Part shown: positions 17,040-25,101 of the stretch, in pieces
Numbering within the stretch: position 1 is the first letter of the stretch
Layout: every line of letters begins with the position of its first letter
Source: DHVE2 group archaeon
GTDB lineage: Archaea; Thermoplasmatota; Thermoplasmata; Thermoplasmatales; Aciduliprofundaceae
Assembly: GCA_015523125.1 (NCBI GenBank)
Contig: WAKX01000039.1
Coordinates: 1-51,188 of the forward strand
Direction of reading: 5' to 3'
Length of the DNA: 51,188 bases
Translations under genes and position numbers: made by a program
The notes under the pieces: model-generated
The model's database searches: none
What the model was told of the DNA's origin: nothing
The model's input: only the letters and a program-made list of their open reading frames with translations

Positions 17040-18251
17040 GAATTTTTCCTCTCCGTACCTTATTTTTCCGTCCACGATTGTGGCGGCCACGTTCAGACCG
17101 TTGAGGGAGTAAACGATGTTCGAGACCAAGTTCTCCTTTTTGAACGGCTTTGCGTTAGGCTCGTTTCCGTCGATTATCACCAAATCTGCCAATTTTCCCT
17201 CTTCCACGCTTCCGGCGTTCAACCCAAGAGCTTTCGCCGCGTTCACCGTTGCAAAATCCAAAATCATCTGCGCGTTGGTGGCCTTCGGGTCCCATCTCTC
17301 ATTCTTGTGCAAGAGGGCGGCGAATTTCATCACTTCGAACATGTCGAGATTGTTATTGCTTACCACGCTGTCTGTGCCCAGCGTAACATTCATTCCGTTT
17401 TGAAGCATCTCCACTAAGGGCATAGAACCTCCGTTTCCCAACTTCATGTTGCTGGTGGGATTGTGGGAAGCGATAACACCTCTCTCCGATAGCAATTTTA
17501 TCTCACGGAGTGTGAGCCAGACCATGTGCGCTCCGATAACGCGATTGCTCAAGAACCCGATTTTGTCCAGCCATTCCGCAGGTCTCATTCCTGTTTTCTT
17601 CCTGTGATCATAGACTTCTTTTCTCGTCTCGGAGATGTGGATGGTCATAAGGGCATCGTATTTCTCAGCCACTTCCTTAGCTTTTAGCAGGGTTTCTTCC
17701 CCGCAGGTATACACGGCATGGGGTGCTATTAGTGGGGTTACGAGATCATCCCCGCGGTATTCTTTTATGAACTCTTCCGCATTTCCAACGGGGGTTCCGC
17801 CCTGCGTCGTTAATTCCTCATCCACTACCGCCCAGCCTAAGAATCCCCGTATGCCTTTTTCTTTTACCGCCTTAGCCACTTCGTCTTCGTAGGAGTACAT
17901 ATCAACGAAAGTTGTTGTTCCCGTGCGGAGCATCTCCTCAATGCCCATTATCGAGCCGCGATAGATATCTTCCTTGGTCATTCCCTCTTCAACCTTCCAA
18001 ACCCGCTCCAAGAATTCGAAGAGATCCACGTCGTCGGCGATCCCCCGCATGAAAGTCATTGGAACATGGTTGTGTGTGTTTATCAATCCGGGCATGACCG
18101 CGATGTTTTTTCCCTCAAATTTGTACTCCGCTTCCACATTGACCTTTCCTATTTCGGAAATGAGGTTGTCCTCCACGTATACATCGCCTTTCTTTATCTC
18201 TCTTTTTTCGTTTTGCGTCACTATTAATGAATCTTTAATCAGGATGCTCAT
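17034..18251 (-). CDS. 5'-methylthioadenosine/S-adenosylhomocysteine deaminase-type amidohydrolase
   Basis: This 405-residue protein belongs to the MtaD/TrzN-like amidohydrolases, TIM-barrel zinc enzymes that deaminate methylthioadenosine and S-adenosylhomocysteine. The metal motif NTHNH (about residue 58-62), the HISET His near 200, the later HNPTSNMKLGNG and the catalytic Asp in LGTDSVVSNNN are all present. The 'DL..WL...W' segment common in the family appears here as DLFEFLERVWKVE. A TATA-like TTATAAAT is about 25-30 bases upstream. Related families act on other purine or guanidine substrates, so the exact substrate is inferred. Confidence 0.85.
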   Translation of the reverse strand: MSILIKDSLIVTQNEKREIKKGDVYVEDNLISEIGKVNVEAEYKFEGKNIAVMPGLINTHNHVPMTFMRGIADDVDLFEFLERVWKVEEGMTKEDIYRGSIMGIEEMLRTGTTTFVDMYSYEDEVAKAVKEKGIRGFLGWAVVDEELTTQGGTPVGNAEEFIKEYRGDDLVTPLIAPHAVYTCGEETLLKAKEVAEKYDALMTIHISETRKEVYDHRKKTGMRPAEWLDKIGFLSNRVIGAHMVWLTLREIKLLSERGVIASHNPTSNMKLGNGGSMPLVEMLQNGMNVTLGTDSVVSNNNLDMFEVMKFAALLHKNERWDPKATNAQMILDFATVNAAKALGLNAGSVEEGKLADLVIIDGNEPNAKPFKKENLVSNIVYSLNGLNVAATIVDGKIRYGEEKFS

Positions 18252-18343
18252 AACTCCGTTAATGGCTGCGTGAATTTATAAGTTTTCCCCATGATATTTA
18301 AGCATACCAAAAATTATATGCGATAACGATATTAGCGGCAGAA

Positions 18344-19129
18344 GTGAGTACAAAAATCACATTTCTGGGCACAGGCGGCGGGAGATTCACCACGATATAT
18401 CAGATTCGGGCCACTGGAGGTCTGTATGTGGAGAGCGGAGCTAAGATTCACATAGACCCCGGGCCCGGCGCGCTGGTGCAGATGCACCGCTTGGATATGG
18501 ATCCAACAAAGACTGATGTTATTGCCATATCCCATTGCCACACGGATCATTACACAGATGGCGAAATTTTGATTGAGGGCATAACCAACGGGGGCACCAA
18601 AAGAAAAGGATTGTTGTTGGGTTCTAAAAGTGTTATTGAGGGGGTAGAGGGTATTGGACCGGGAATATCAAAGTATCATCGAGGCTTGGTTGATAAGGTC
18701 GTGGTAATGGAGCCGGGGTACGAGGTTAAATTTAAAAGGTTGAAAATCGAAGCCACTAAATCTTTTCACAATGACCCAACGACGGTTGGTTTTAGGCTCC
18801 ATACCCCAGACGGAATAATATCGTACATGGCTGATACTGATTACGACGATTCCCTAATTGATATCCATTCAAATGCCCGTGTTTTGATTCTTCCTGTCAC
18901 CCGACCTTTAGGGGCAAAGATTCCTTTTCATTTGAGCACTAGGGAGGCGGCAAAGCTCGTGGAAGAGATAAAGCCGGAGATCGCCATTTTGACCCATTTC
19001 GGATTGAAAATGCTCAACGAGAATCCCGAGTATCAGGCGGATTGGATATGGAAGGAAACAGGCATAAGAACGATAGCCGCCGAGGACGGGATGCTCGTGA
19101 AAATAGGAAAAAGAATAGAAATCGAATGA
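18344..19129 (+). CDS. MBL-fold metallo-hydrolase (COG1235/RNase Z-like group)
   Basis: The start is GTG 18344, about 25-30 bases downstream of a TATA-like AATTATAT, giving 261 residues and a leaderless message. The N-terminus ITFLGTGGGRF is the standard first strand. The metal motif is SHCHTDHYTDG (HxHxDH, about residues 65-70), with further ligands likely His at KSFHNDP, Asp at MADTDYDD and His in LTHFGLKM. This group contains PhnP-like phosphodiesterases and uncharacterised archaeal proteins. The substrate cannot be assigned. Confidence 0.75.
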   Translation: MSTKITFLGTGGGRFTTIYQIRATGGLYVESGAKIHIDPGPGALVQMHRLDMDPTKTDVIAISHCHTDHYTDGEILIEGITNGGTKRKGLLLGSKSVIEGVEGIGPGISKYHRGLVDKVVVMEPGYEVKFKRLKIEATKSFHNDPTTVGFRLHTPDGIISYMADTDYDDSLIDIHSNARVLILPVTRPLGAKIPFHLSTREAAKLVEEIKPEIAILTHFGLKMLNENPEYQADWIWKETGIRTIAAEDGMLVKIGKRIEIE

Positions 19130-19459
19130 TTATCTTTTTCTGAAGTACTCGTCCTCTTCCAACAATTCTTCCATTAAGTCTGATATCTTCCACTTAAGAG
19201 AAGTTGGGGTTGTGGTTGCGAATATCACTCTTCCTTCCACGGCATTTCTAACGCTTCTCATTGTTTCGCTTATTTTTTCATTAGGCACGTTATGCATTAT
19301 TACGAATTTTCCTCGCTCCACGGGTTCGTATTTTTCACCTTTTGGTTTCTTCTCGATGAGTTCTTCCAAAACCCAGTCAACGTATTCCTTCGATACCGCA
19401 TATTTATCGCCGTCGATTTTATTCATTTCCTCCTCTGAGAAGCCAACTAGGATTAGCAT
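19130..19459 (-). CDS. DUF3783-like small protein
   Basis: This 109-residue acidic protein resembles DUF3783 in the pattern of a short N-terminal 'LILVGFSEEE' strand/turn, a central VIMHNVPNEKI segment and VIFATTTPTSLKWKISDLMEELLEED at the C-terminus. It begins at ATG 19459, overlapping the end of the aldehyde oxidoreductase gene by seven bases, with GGTG as ribosome site, so it is the last gene of that operon. The biochemical role of the family is unknown; it may be co-expressed as an accessory protein. Confidence 0.65.
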   Translation of the reverse strand: MLILVGFSEEEMNKIDGDKYAVSKEYVDWVLEELIEKKPKGEKYEPVERGKFVIMHNVPNEKISETMRSVRNAVEGRVIFATTTPTSLKWKISDLMEELLEEDEYFRKR

Positions 19460-21273
19460 TTTGAATCACCTTGGAAAAGGGAATGTGGGAACAAATTTAA
19501 AAATTCCTCCAAACCCAACATTTCGATGGTTTCTTCCGAGGGTATTCCGCACCCGCTCCAACCGCGAATTCGATAAAATTCTTTCCTTGCCTCTACGAAA
19601 TCCTGCAAATCCCTGAATGCTTTGTTACCCTTCGCAACGCCCTCCTTCTCCTCTTCCCACCATCTATCCGGAATCACGTCCTCTTCCACGGGATTCAATC
19701 CAGCCATTATATCGTAAATTCTCGCAAGAGTTTCGATTTTCCAGCCGATGTTCTCGGGCACATCTTCGCCATATATCACGTTATACATTTTATCTATCTC
19801 CTCTTTTTCGTACGGAACGAACTTGCAGAGCCCCATGGTGTCGAAGAGCGCATCTTTATCTCTGTTTTCAATCATCGATTTAACTAACTCCTTGGCTGGG
19901 CCATCGTTCGGGAGAGAATGTGGAGAAGGCCATCCTCGTAAATGGGATGCGCCCACGTCCGCGGTGGCGTAGCTTAATGCGTATGTTCTCAATCCTCTCG
20001 GGTCCCACGCCGGCGCTTCTAAGCCTTTAACATGCACCGCGTATCTACCTCCGCGATTCAATATCTCCGAAGCCCTTTTAACTCCTTCAGCCAGAACGGC
20101 GCCGATTCCCATGCGATGGGCAATGTGGATAAGCAATTTTTTCTCTGCGTTGTAATCTCCAAATCCTTCAACATCGAAACCTATCTCTTCCATTCCTGTC
20201 TCGCCATTCTCAACCATTTCGAAGAGCCATCCAATCACGTTGCCGGCCGCGATGGCGTCCAATCCCAAATCGTTGGCAATGTGAATCAGATGAGCAACTT
20301 TGGGAAAATCGAACACGCCGGTGGCCGCGCCTAGCATCCCGATGCTCTCGTACTCCGGCTTCACCCTGAATTTCTCCCCTTCTAATTCTATTTCCACATA
20401 TCTGGCGCATTTCACAGGACAGGAGTGCCCGTGGATGAATCTCTCAGGCTCTATCTCGTATTTTTTCACCTCTTCGCCGCTCAATTTTTTTGATAGTTCC
20501 TCAGGTATGTACGGTCTCGAGAAATTGAAAGCAGGACTCATCCCGCTCCTTCCAGAGTTTATTAACGCATTTGTGGTCCCATAGGTTTTCAGGGAAGGGG
20601 ATGCCCTTTCTTCGAGTTCCTGATACAATTTCGCCCGCAAATCGTTCCATCGCTTTCTATCTTTTATTTCTACCTTGGCGTTATCAAGAGATATGGGCTT
20701 CACAAACACCGCCTTTAGATTTTTTGAACCCATCACCGCGCCGAGACCTCCGCGCCCGGCGGCGCGCTCGGTGTCGAACATGATGTTTGCGAATCTCACT
20801 AAATTCTCCCCCGCTGGACCGATCGCAGCGATTGCTCCATCTCCGTGCTTCATCCAGAGCTGCTCCGTAGTATCGTAAACTCCTAATCCTCTCAGCTCCG
20901 GAGCCTCGATTATCTTTACCTCTTCTCCCACATATAAATAGACCATGCTCTCCGCTTTTCCTTCGATTAGAATTGCATCGTAGCCCCATCTCTTTATGAA
21001 GGGCCCGAATCTGTCTCCAGCGTAACTATCGCTCACCAGAGAAGTCTCAGGGGATATGGAAACAACCGCCACCTTGCTTGCTCCCGGAGCCAAACCGCTC
21101 AGCGCACCCGGCACGAATGCTATTTTATTTCTCTCGGAAAACGGCTTGGTTCCCGGTGGGACGTTCTTGGCGATGAGGTAATAACCCAATGCTTTACCGC
21201 CGGGGTATTTCAATTCTTTTTCCTCTTTTATTTCTCCCGTGCTCAAATTAACCCTGATTATTTTCCCGTTCAT
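19453..21273 (-). CDS. Tungsten-dependent aldehyde:ferredoxin oxidoreductase
   Basis: The start is ATG 21273 (MNGKIIRVNLSTGEI, the standard AOR N-terminus), giving 606 residues, the normal length. The enzyme oxidises aldehydes from amino-acid 2-keto acids to carboxylates and reduces ferredoxin. The pterin loops AGDRFGPFIKRWGYDAI, AAGRGGLGAVMGSKNLKA and ASHLRGWPSPHS are present, as is a late cluster Cys at 483 (GLCKFVP). The usual C-x2-C-x3-C cluster motif is altered: residue 282 is Gly, with Cys285 and Cys289 present. It lies between nob1 and the DUF3783-like gene in one operon. Confidence 0.9.
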   Translation of the reverse strand: MNGKIIRVNLSTGEIKEEKELKYPGGKALGYYLIAKNVPPGTKPFSERNKIAFVPGALSGLAPGASKVAVVSISPETSLVSDSYAGDRFGPFIKRWGYDAILIEGKAESMVYLYVGEEVKIIEAPELRGLGVYDTTEQLWMKHGDGAIAAIGPAGENLVRFANIMFDTERAAGRGGLGAVMGSKNLKAVFVKPISLDNAKVEIKDRKRWNDLRAKLYQELEERASPSLKTYGTTNALINSGRSGMSPAFNFSRPYIPEELSKKLSGEEVKKYEIEPERFIHGHSCPVKCARYVEIELEGEKFRVKPEYESIGMLGAATGVFDFPKVAHLIHIANDLGLDAIAAGNVIGWLFEMVENGETGMEEIGFDVEGFGDYNAEKKLLIHIAHRMGIGAVLAEGVKRASEILNRGGRYAVHVKGLEAPAWDPRGLRTYALSYATADVGASHLRGWPSPHSLPNDGPAKELVKSMIENRDKDALFDTMGLCKFVPYEKEEIDKMYNVIYGEDVPENIGWKIETLARIYDIMAGLNPVEEDVIPDRWWEEEKEGVAKGNKAFRDLQDFVEARKEFYRIRGWSGCGIPSEETIEMLGLEEFLNLFPHSLFQGDSKC

Positions 21274-21305
21274 AATTTTTGAAAGAGAAATTCCCGTATT
21301 AAAGA

Positions 21306-21758
21306 TTATCTGTCCTTCACCCGTCTCAGCGGAGCGCCGCAAACGGGGCATTCTTTGTAGTATTTCCTGAAGTACCTTCCGCAGCCGGTGCAGCGCCATT
21401 TCCATTTTCTTCTCTCTTTTATCCCCTTTATTCCCGCGGGAACGTATTTAATTCCCAAATAGGAGGCAACGTTCTGTATTGCGTAATCGTCCGTGACGAT
21501 GGTGGCCTTTTCCTGATACCCCAGCGCCAGAATTTCGAAATCCGTTTCGGAGAGAACCTCAAAATCACCAGTCTTTTTGCTTGCTTCTTTAACGATTTCT
21601 ATTGCCTCCTCCTCTGGAGAAATCACTTTGTAAAGGTCGAGATCCGGAGGTTTTTCCTTCAATTCCGAAACTACTGATGGGGGAATGATTATTTCCTCAG
21701 GCGGAAATTTCAGCCCGGCGATGAGCGCCGAGGTATCTAAAACGAACATATCTCCCAT
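21306..21758 (-). CDS. nob1: rRNA maturation endonuclease Nob1
   Basis: The protein starts with a PIN domain (FVLDTSALIAGL, with later acidic residues in LSETDFEILALG and VTDDYAIQN) and ends with a zinc ribbon with two Cys pairs (CTGCGRYFRKYYKECPVCG). That is exactly the Nob1 architecture, which cleaves the 3' end of small-subunit rRNA. From ATG 21758 it has 150 residues; a TTG at 21776 is also in frame but lies within the promoter's TATA-to-start interval. It heads the operon with AOR. A short inverted repeat GTCAA-TTTT-TTGAC lies in the divergent intergenic region. Confidence 0.88.
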   Translation of the reverse strand: MGDMFVLDTSALIAGLKFPPEEIIIPPSVVSELKEKPPDLDLYKVISPEEEAIEIVKEASKKTGDFEVLSETDFEILALGYQEKATIVTDDYAIQNVASYLGIKYVPAGIKGIKERRKWKWRCTGCGRYFRKYYKECPVCGAPLRRVKDR

Positions 21759-21851
21759 TATATTTTGCTTTTTCAAATATCTTTCGTCAATTTTTTGACA
21801 TGTTAATTTTTACAAAAGAATTAAATATCATTAAAGTTCATGATTATATGA

Positions 21852-23375
21852 ATGATTGATGAAATAATTTCCGATGTATTGACCGTAATCATATTCTTGT
21901 TTTTCATCGTTTATGTAGTTAGAAAAAGGGGGTTTGACAAATTAACCTATGTGCTCTTCCTCCTGGCGGGGGGAATGATGATTGTTGGAATCTCCGATAT
22001 AGTTTCCCTTCTTTTCGTAAGCAATGTTGGTATTGAATGCATGGCCGGGCGGGTTACCGCGTTCGGGGTGATGCTTGCCGCCCTCGGGCTCATATCCTCT
22101 CTTTCCATGTTTCCAAAGAAGAACATAATTTACAAAGCGCTACCCTCTCTTTACATAGTTTCCTCTCTATTGGTGGTTTATCTTTTCTTTTCGCCGCATT
22201 TTCTTTACTGTGACCCGCTGCTGGGTGGCACCCGAGGACCACTATGGACATTGTATTCACTCTGGATTTATGAATTGTTGTTTGTCTCGTCGTTCATTTC
22301 TGTTTACTTGCTCTTAAAATCAAAAACGAAGGTCGAAAGGATGCAATTCCTGTACATGTCCATAGGCTCCCTCATTGTTTTGGTTTATCTCGGAATAGCT
22401 CAAATTGTGCCCTATTTCTTGGAAGATATGGAATACTTCACCGCCGTACATGTTCTACCATTCATGGGTATTTTTTTCACCGTTGCCCTGATAAAGTACG
22501 GAATGTATGTGGTTTCACCCATTCGAGAAAGCCACAAGCCGATAGTATGTGAGTTGGACATAATTTATCAGGAAATAAACGGGATATACAACATAAACGC
22601 CGCTTACAAATCGTTTAGAAAGGAAATTTCCAAGGTGCCGGGCATGGTGGTAACCATTCGCCCGCCGGAGCTAATCAAAAATAGGTATATAATGGAAAAA
22701 ACGCCGATTCTGTGGCTCACATATTTTCCATATCTCTATGATAAAACGATTATTCCCGACAGGCTGCATTTTGAAGTCATGTATTCTGTGATAAATTTTG
22801 TGGACAACGGCGGAGAAATAGTGTTGATAGACGGTGTGGAATACTTGATCGAGAATTTCGGTCGTGGCTCTTTTTTGGAATTTGTTAAGGGGATAAAGGA
22901 GATAAATGGGCGTGTAACCGTTGTTTTGGCGGTCCAAAACGAAAAAGTGGTTGCTGGGTTTGCAGATGTGGTTAAAGGAAAGAACTGCAGAATTGCCGAT
23001 CCTCGCGTAATCATGATAAAGGATGAGAGGGAACTAACAAAGAAAGAGGAACTTTACATTATAACCACCAGAGATAAGGAGAGCATAGAAAGGGAATTTT
23101 TAGGTCACATCGAGATCCTGAGGTTGAGCGATGAATACAGCGTAGATCATCTTCTATTTGACGGAATAAACAAAATAGAGTTATCGACGATGTGGGATCT
23201 ATACATAGATTGCACGGATTACATAATTTCTATAGGGGGAGAGAAGAAGTTTATGAATTTTCTGAAGGATGCCATGGATATCCTATTGCCTCGGGGAGGA
23301 ACAATATATCTGAAATATACTCCCCGCGCTGAGGAGTCGCCGCTCATTGCGCCGCTAATTGAAGATATCAGGTAG
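21852..23375 (+). CDS. Seven-helix membrane protein fused to a DUF835 domain
   Basis: This 507-residue protein has seven membrane helices in its first 215 residues, in the pattern of 7TM sensor modules found at the N-terminus of some histidine kinases. A cytoplasmic part follows: a DUF835-like domain (about 250-375) with the typical 'ILWLTYFPYLYDKTIIPDRL' and 'VLIDGVEYLIENFG..SFLEFVKGIKEINGRV' segments, then a second, partial DUF835-like half (RDKESIEREFLGHI to the end). There is no kinase H-box or ATP site. It is probably a membrane sensor that signals through DUF835. A TATA-like TTAAATAT precedes ATG 21852 by about 30 bases. Confidence 0.72.
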   Translation: MIDEIISDVLTVIIFLFFIVYVVRKRGFDKLTYVLFLLAGGMMIVGISDIVSLLFVSNVGIECMAGRVTAFGVMLAALGLISSLSMFPKKNIIYKALPSLYIVSSLLVVYLFFSPHFLYCDPLLGGTRGPLWTLYSLWIYELLFVSSFISVYLLLKSKTKVERMQFLYMSIGSLIVLVYLGIAQIVPYFLEDMEYFTAVHVLPFMGIFFTVALIKYGMYVVSPIRESHKPIVCELDIIYQEINGIYNINAAYKSFRKEISKVPGMVVTIRPPELIKNRYIMEKTPILWLTYFPYLYDKTIIPDRLHFEVMYSVINFVDNGGEIVLIDGVEYLIENFGRGSFLEFVKGIKEINGRVTVVLAVQNEKVVAGFADVVKGKNCRIADPRVIMIKDERELTKKEELYIITTRDKESIEREFLGHIEILRLSDEYSVDHLLFDGINKIELSTMWDLYIDCTDYIISIGGEKKFMNFLKDAMDILLPRGGTIYLKYTPRAEESPLIAPLIEDIR

Positions 23376-24171
23376 ATTCGATTCTCTCCTTCGCAATCTC
23401 GTACGCCTTTTTGCCGCTGAGGAGCATGCCCCCGAAGGTTGGCCCCATGCGCGGAGCGCCGCTCACGGCGTTGGCGGCCATGCCACATACAACCAATCCG
23501 GGGAACATTTCCTTGGTGTTTGTAACCGTTGCCACATCTCCCACTTCCACATGCATCGGACCTTCTCCAGGGATTATTATTTCTTTTTTTCTCTTCGCTA
23601 AGTGATGCACAACTTCCGCGGGATGACCGGTTGCATCTATCACTACCTTTGCCGAAATCACCAAGGGGTCAACCATGAGATTTGCGATTTGCACAGTGGA
23701 CCAGTTAATAACTATGCCCTTCACCTTATTGTCCTTAACAACTACGTCCTCTGCGAATATCCCGTTGAGTATTGTTGCACCGCTCTTTGTGAGGTTGTAT
23801 ATGAGTACCCCTGCAAGCTCCACGGCGCTGGCCACGTACAGATCTCCTTTCTTTTCGTATTTCAGCCCTATTTCATCGAAAACTTCCTTTGATTCTTCAG
23901 TGAATGTGATTACGTTGAACATCATTCCTCCTGCCCAAATTCCACCCCCGAGGGATAAACGACGATCGATAAGCACGGTTTTATATCCGTCCTTCGCAAG
24001 TCGATACGCGGCGTAAAGCCCGGAGGGGCCGCCGCCCACAACAACGGCATCCACTTCCAGAGAATTCTTCAGAATTTTGAAGTATTCGTCGATTATAGCC
24101 TCGCTGATCTTCTTTTCGAGATTCATGGTTGGAGGCATGTTGAGCATCTTAATATCGTTTTCCTCAGTCAT
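23368..24171 (-). CDS. thi4: Sulfide-dependent thiazole synthase (archaeal Thi4)
   Basis: This 267-residue flavin/NAD-fold protein makes the ADP-thiazole precursor of thiamine. The N-terminal dinucleotide motif GGGPSG is at 46-51, followed by the Thi4-specific SLGGGIWAGGMMFN and, near the C-terminus, GAPRMGPTFGGMLLSGKKA. The position matching the sulfur-donor Cys of yeast Thi4 (His in Methanocaldococcus) is Met166 in ANLMVDP, so the enzyme cannot use the Cys suicide mechanism and should take sulfur from sulfide. Its ATG overlaps the stop of the decayed membrane gene upstream (ATGACTGA), so it is coupled to that operon. Confidence 0.9.
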   Translation of the reverse strand: MTEENDIKMLNMPPTMNLEKKISEAIIDEYFKILKNSLEVDAVVVGGGPSGLYAAYRLAKDGYKTVLIDRRLSLGGGIWAGGMMFNVITFTEESKEVFDEIGLKYEKKGDLYVASAVELAGVLIYNLTKSGATILNGIFAEDVVVKDNKVKGIVINWSTVQIANLMVDPLVISAKVVIDATGHPAEVVHHLAKRKKEIIIPGEGPMHVEVGDVATVTNTKEMFPGLVVCGMAANAVSGAPRMGPTFGGMLLSGKKAYEIAKERIEST

Positions 24172-24573
24172 TTTCTCTTATCTGATTTTTATACATGCCG
24201 TACATGTATTTTGCGCTTCCCCAAATAAAAAGGGGAAAAATCCCAAATCATACGAGCATAGTAGTGACGCAGGTAAATCCACCTCTCCCAATATCTATCA
24301 TAAACAGGGTTCCTATCCACCCAGCAAAAATTAGCCCCCAGAGTAGACTAATAAACCACCATGTCCTATAAAAAAATCCATGTTCTGACTTAACGCAGCC
24401 ATGAGTGGGAAGTAGTTTGTGATAAAAGATGGCCCGTACATTTCCGCGTATATGTTTTCTGGCTCTTCTTTTTTTATCCATGGATGGAGAAGAACGTAGA
24501 AACCCGGGGTAATTAAAAAAGATATAAATAACACGAAGATTAGCAGGAAAAACCACCACAATTCAACGACCAT
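24164..24573 (-). pseudogene. Decayed duplicate of the upstream small membrane protein
   Basis: The frame starts at ATG 24573 (GGTG ribosome site) and follows its neighbour at 24585-24992 closely. After 24376 homology jumps frame: adding one T to the seven-base T run (plus-strand A-run 24370-24376) restores the match (FFYRTWWFISLLWGLIF against HFYGKWALISVLWSSIF). The corrected frame then meets a TGA at 24248-24250 exactly where the paralogue has a Cys codon TGT, and continues in frame (PLFIWGSAKYM against PFLIWGTGKYM) to a stop at 24164-24166 that overlaps the thi4 start. It is thus a gene with a one-base deletion and a nonsense change, or a sequencing artefact for the first lesion. Confidence 0.75.
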
Positions 24574-24584
24574 AGTATTCACCT

Positions 24585-24992
24585 TCACACTCTTCTAAGC
24601 TCTTCCCTGTACTTTTTGAACATGTATTTGCCGGTTCCCCAAATCAAAAAAGGAGGTAAGGCAATACATATTAAAAACGTTGAAAAGCACACCGCTTCTC
24701 TATACTTTATTGGGGCTAAAAGAATTGAGGCAAACCAGAATGTGAAAATGGAGCTCCATAGAACACTTATCAGGGCCCATTTCCCGTAAAAATGGCGCAT
24801 TCTAAAGCTGAGCGTGGCCATGAGCGGTCTGTAGTTTGTCAGATATGCGATTCCGTGCATCCTCTCATATATTCTTTCTGGTTTGGTTTCCCTCGTCCAA
24901 GAGTGAATGGCCAGATACATACGGGGCGAAATGAGAAATGAGAGGAAAGCGATAAAGAAGAATAGCAGTACCAAAAGCATAGGTGGGACCAT
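24585..24992 (-). CDS. Small three-helix membrane protein, first gene of the thi4 operon
   Basis: This 135-residue protein has membrane helices at about 5-25, 70-92 and 98-118, a basic amphipathic loop (SWTRETKPERIYERM) and a basic C-terminal tail. No family is recognised. GAGG lies eight bases before ATG 24992 and a TATA-like ATTTAAAAT at about 25028-25036 precedes it. It shares the intergenic region, and the DtxR-like box, with the divergent feo operon. A duplicated and broken copy follows it, then thi4. A role in thiamine precursor or metal handling is only guilt by association. Confidence 0.6.
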   Translation of the reverse strand: MVPPMLLVLLFFFIAFLSFLISPRMYLAIHSWTRETKPERIYERMHGIAYLTNYRPLMATLSFRMRHFYGKWALISVLWSSIFTFWFASILLAPIKYREAVCFSTFLICIALPPFLIWGTGKYMFKKYREELRRV

Positions 24993-25044
24993 TTTCAGCG
25001 CCTCAAGGCTTCATGTTCAAAAAGAATTTTAAATTTTCCTCAAT

Positions 25045-25058
25045 TTAGGTTGGCCAAA
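25045..25058. promoter_or_regulatory. DtxR/IdeR-like iron box between the feo and thi4 operons
   Basis: TTAGGTTGGCCAAA matches the core of the established DtxR-family operator (TTAGGTTAGCCTAA) at 12 of 14 positions. It lies between two divergent TATA-like elements: about 25028-25036 for the minus-strand membrane protein/thi4 operon and 25073-25080 for feoA. A bound metal-loaded repressor would sit on the upstream edge of both. The DtxR-type regulator gene is not in this window. Confidence 0.5.
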
Positions 25059-25072
25059 AATGTTTAGATAAG

Positions 25073-25080
25073 TTTAAATA
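25073..25080 (+). promoter_or_regulatory. TATA-like box of the feo operon
   Basis: TTTAAATA lies 22-26 bases before the GTG 25099/ATG 25102 pair, consistent with a leaderless feoA message. No Shine-Dalgarno sequence precedes feoA. Confidence 0.6.
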
Positions 25081-25101
25081 TTTATTTGCAATCTTCCCGT
25101 G

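Noticed and set aside
21785-21805. GTCAA-TTTT-TTGAC inverted repeat as a regulatory site
   Set aside because: Only five bp per arm in A/T-rich DNA; chance occurrence is likely.
24248-24250. TGA at a paralogue Cys position read as selenocysteine
   Set aside because: A separate one-base frameshift is needed in the same gene, no SECIS-like element was seen, and the paralogue uses TGT. Simple decay explains it better.
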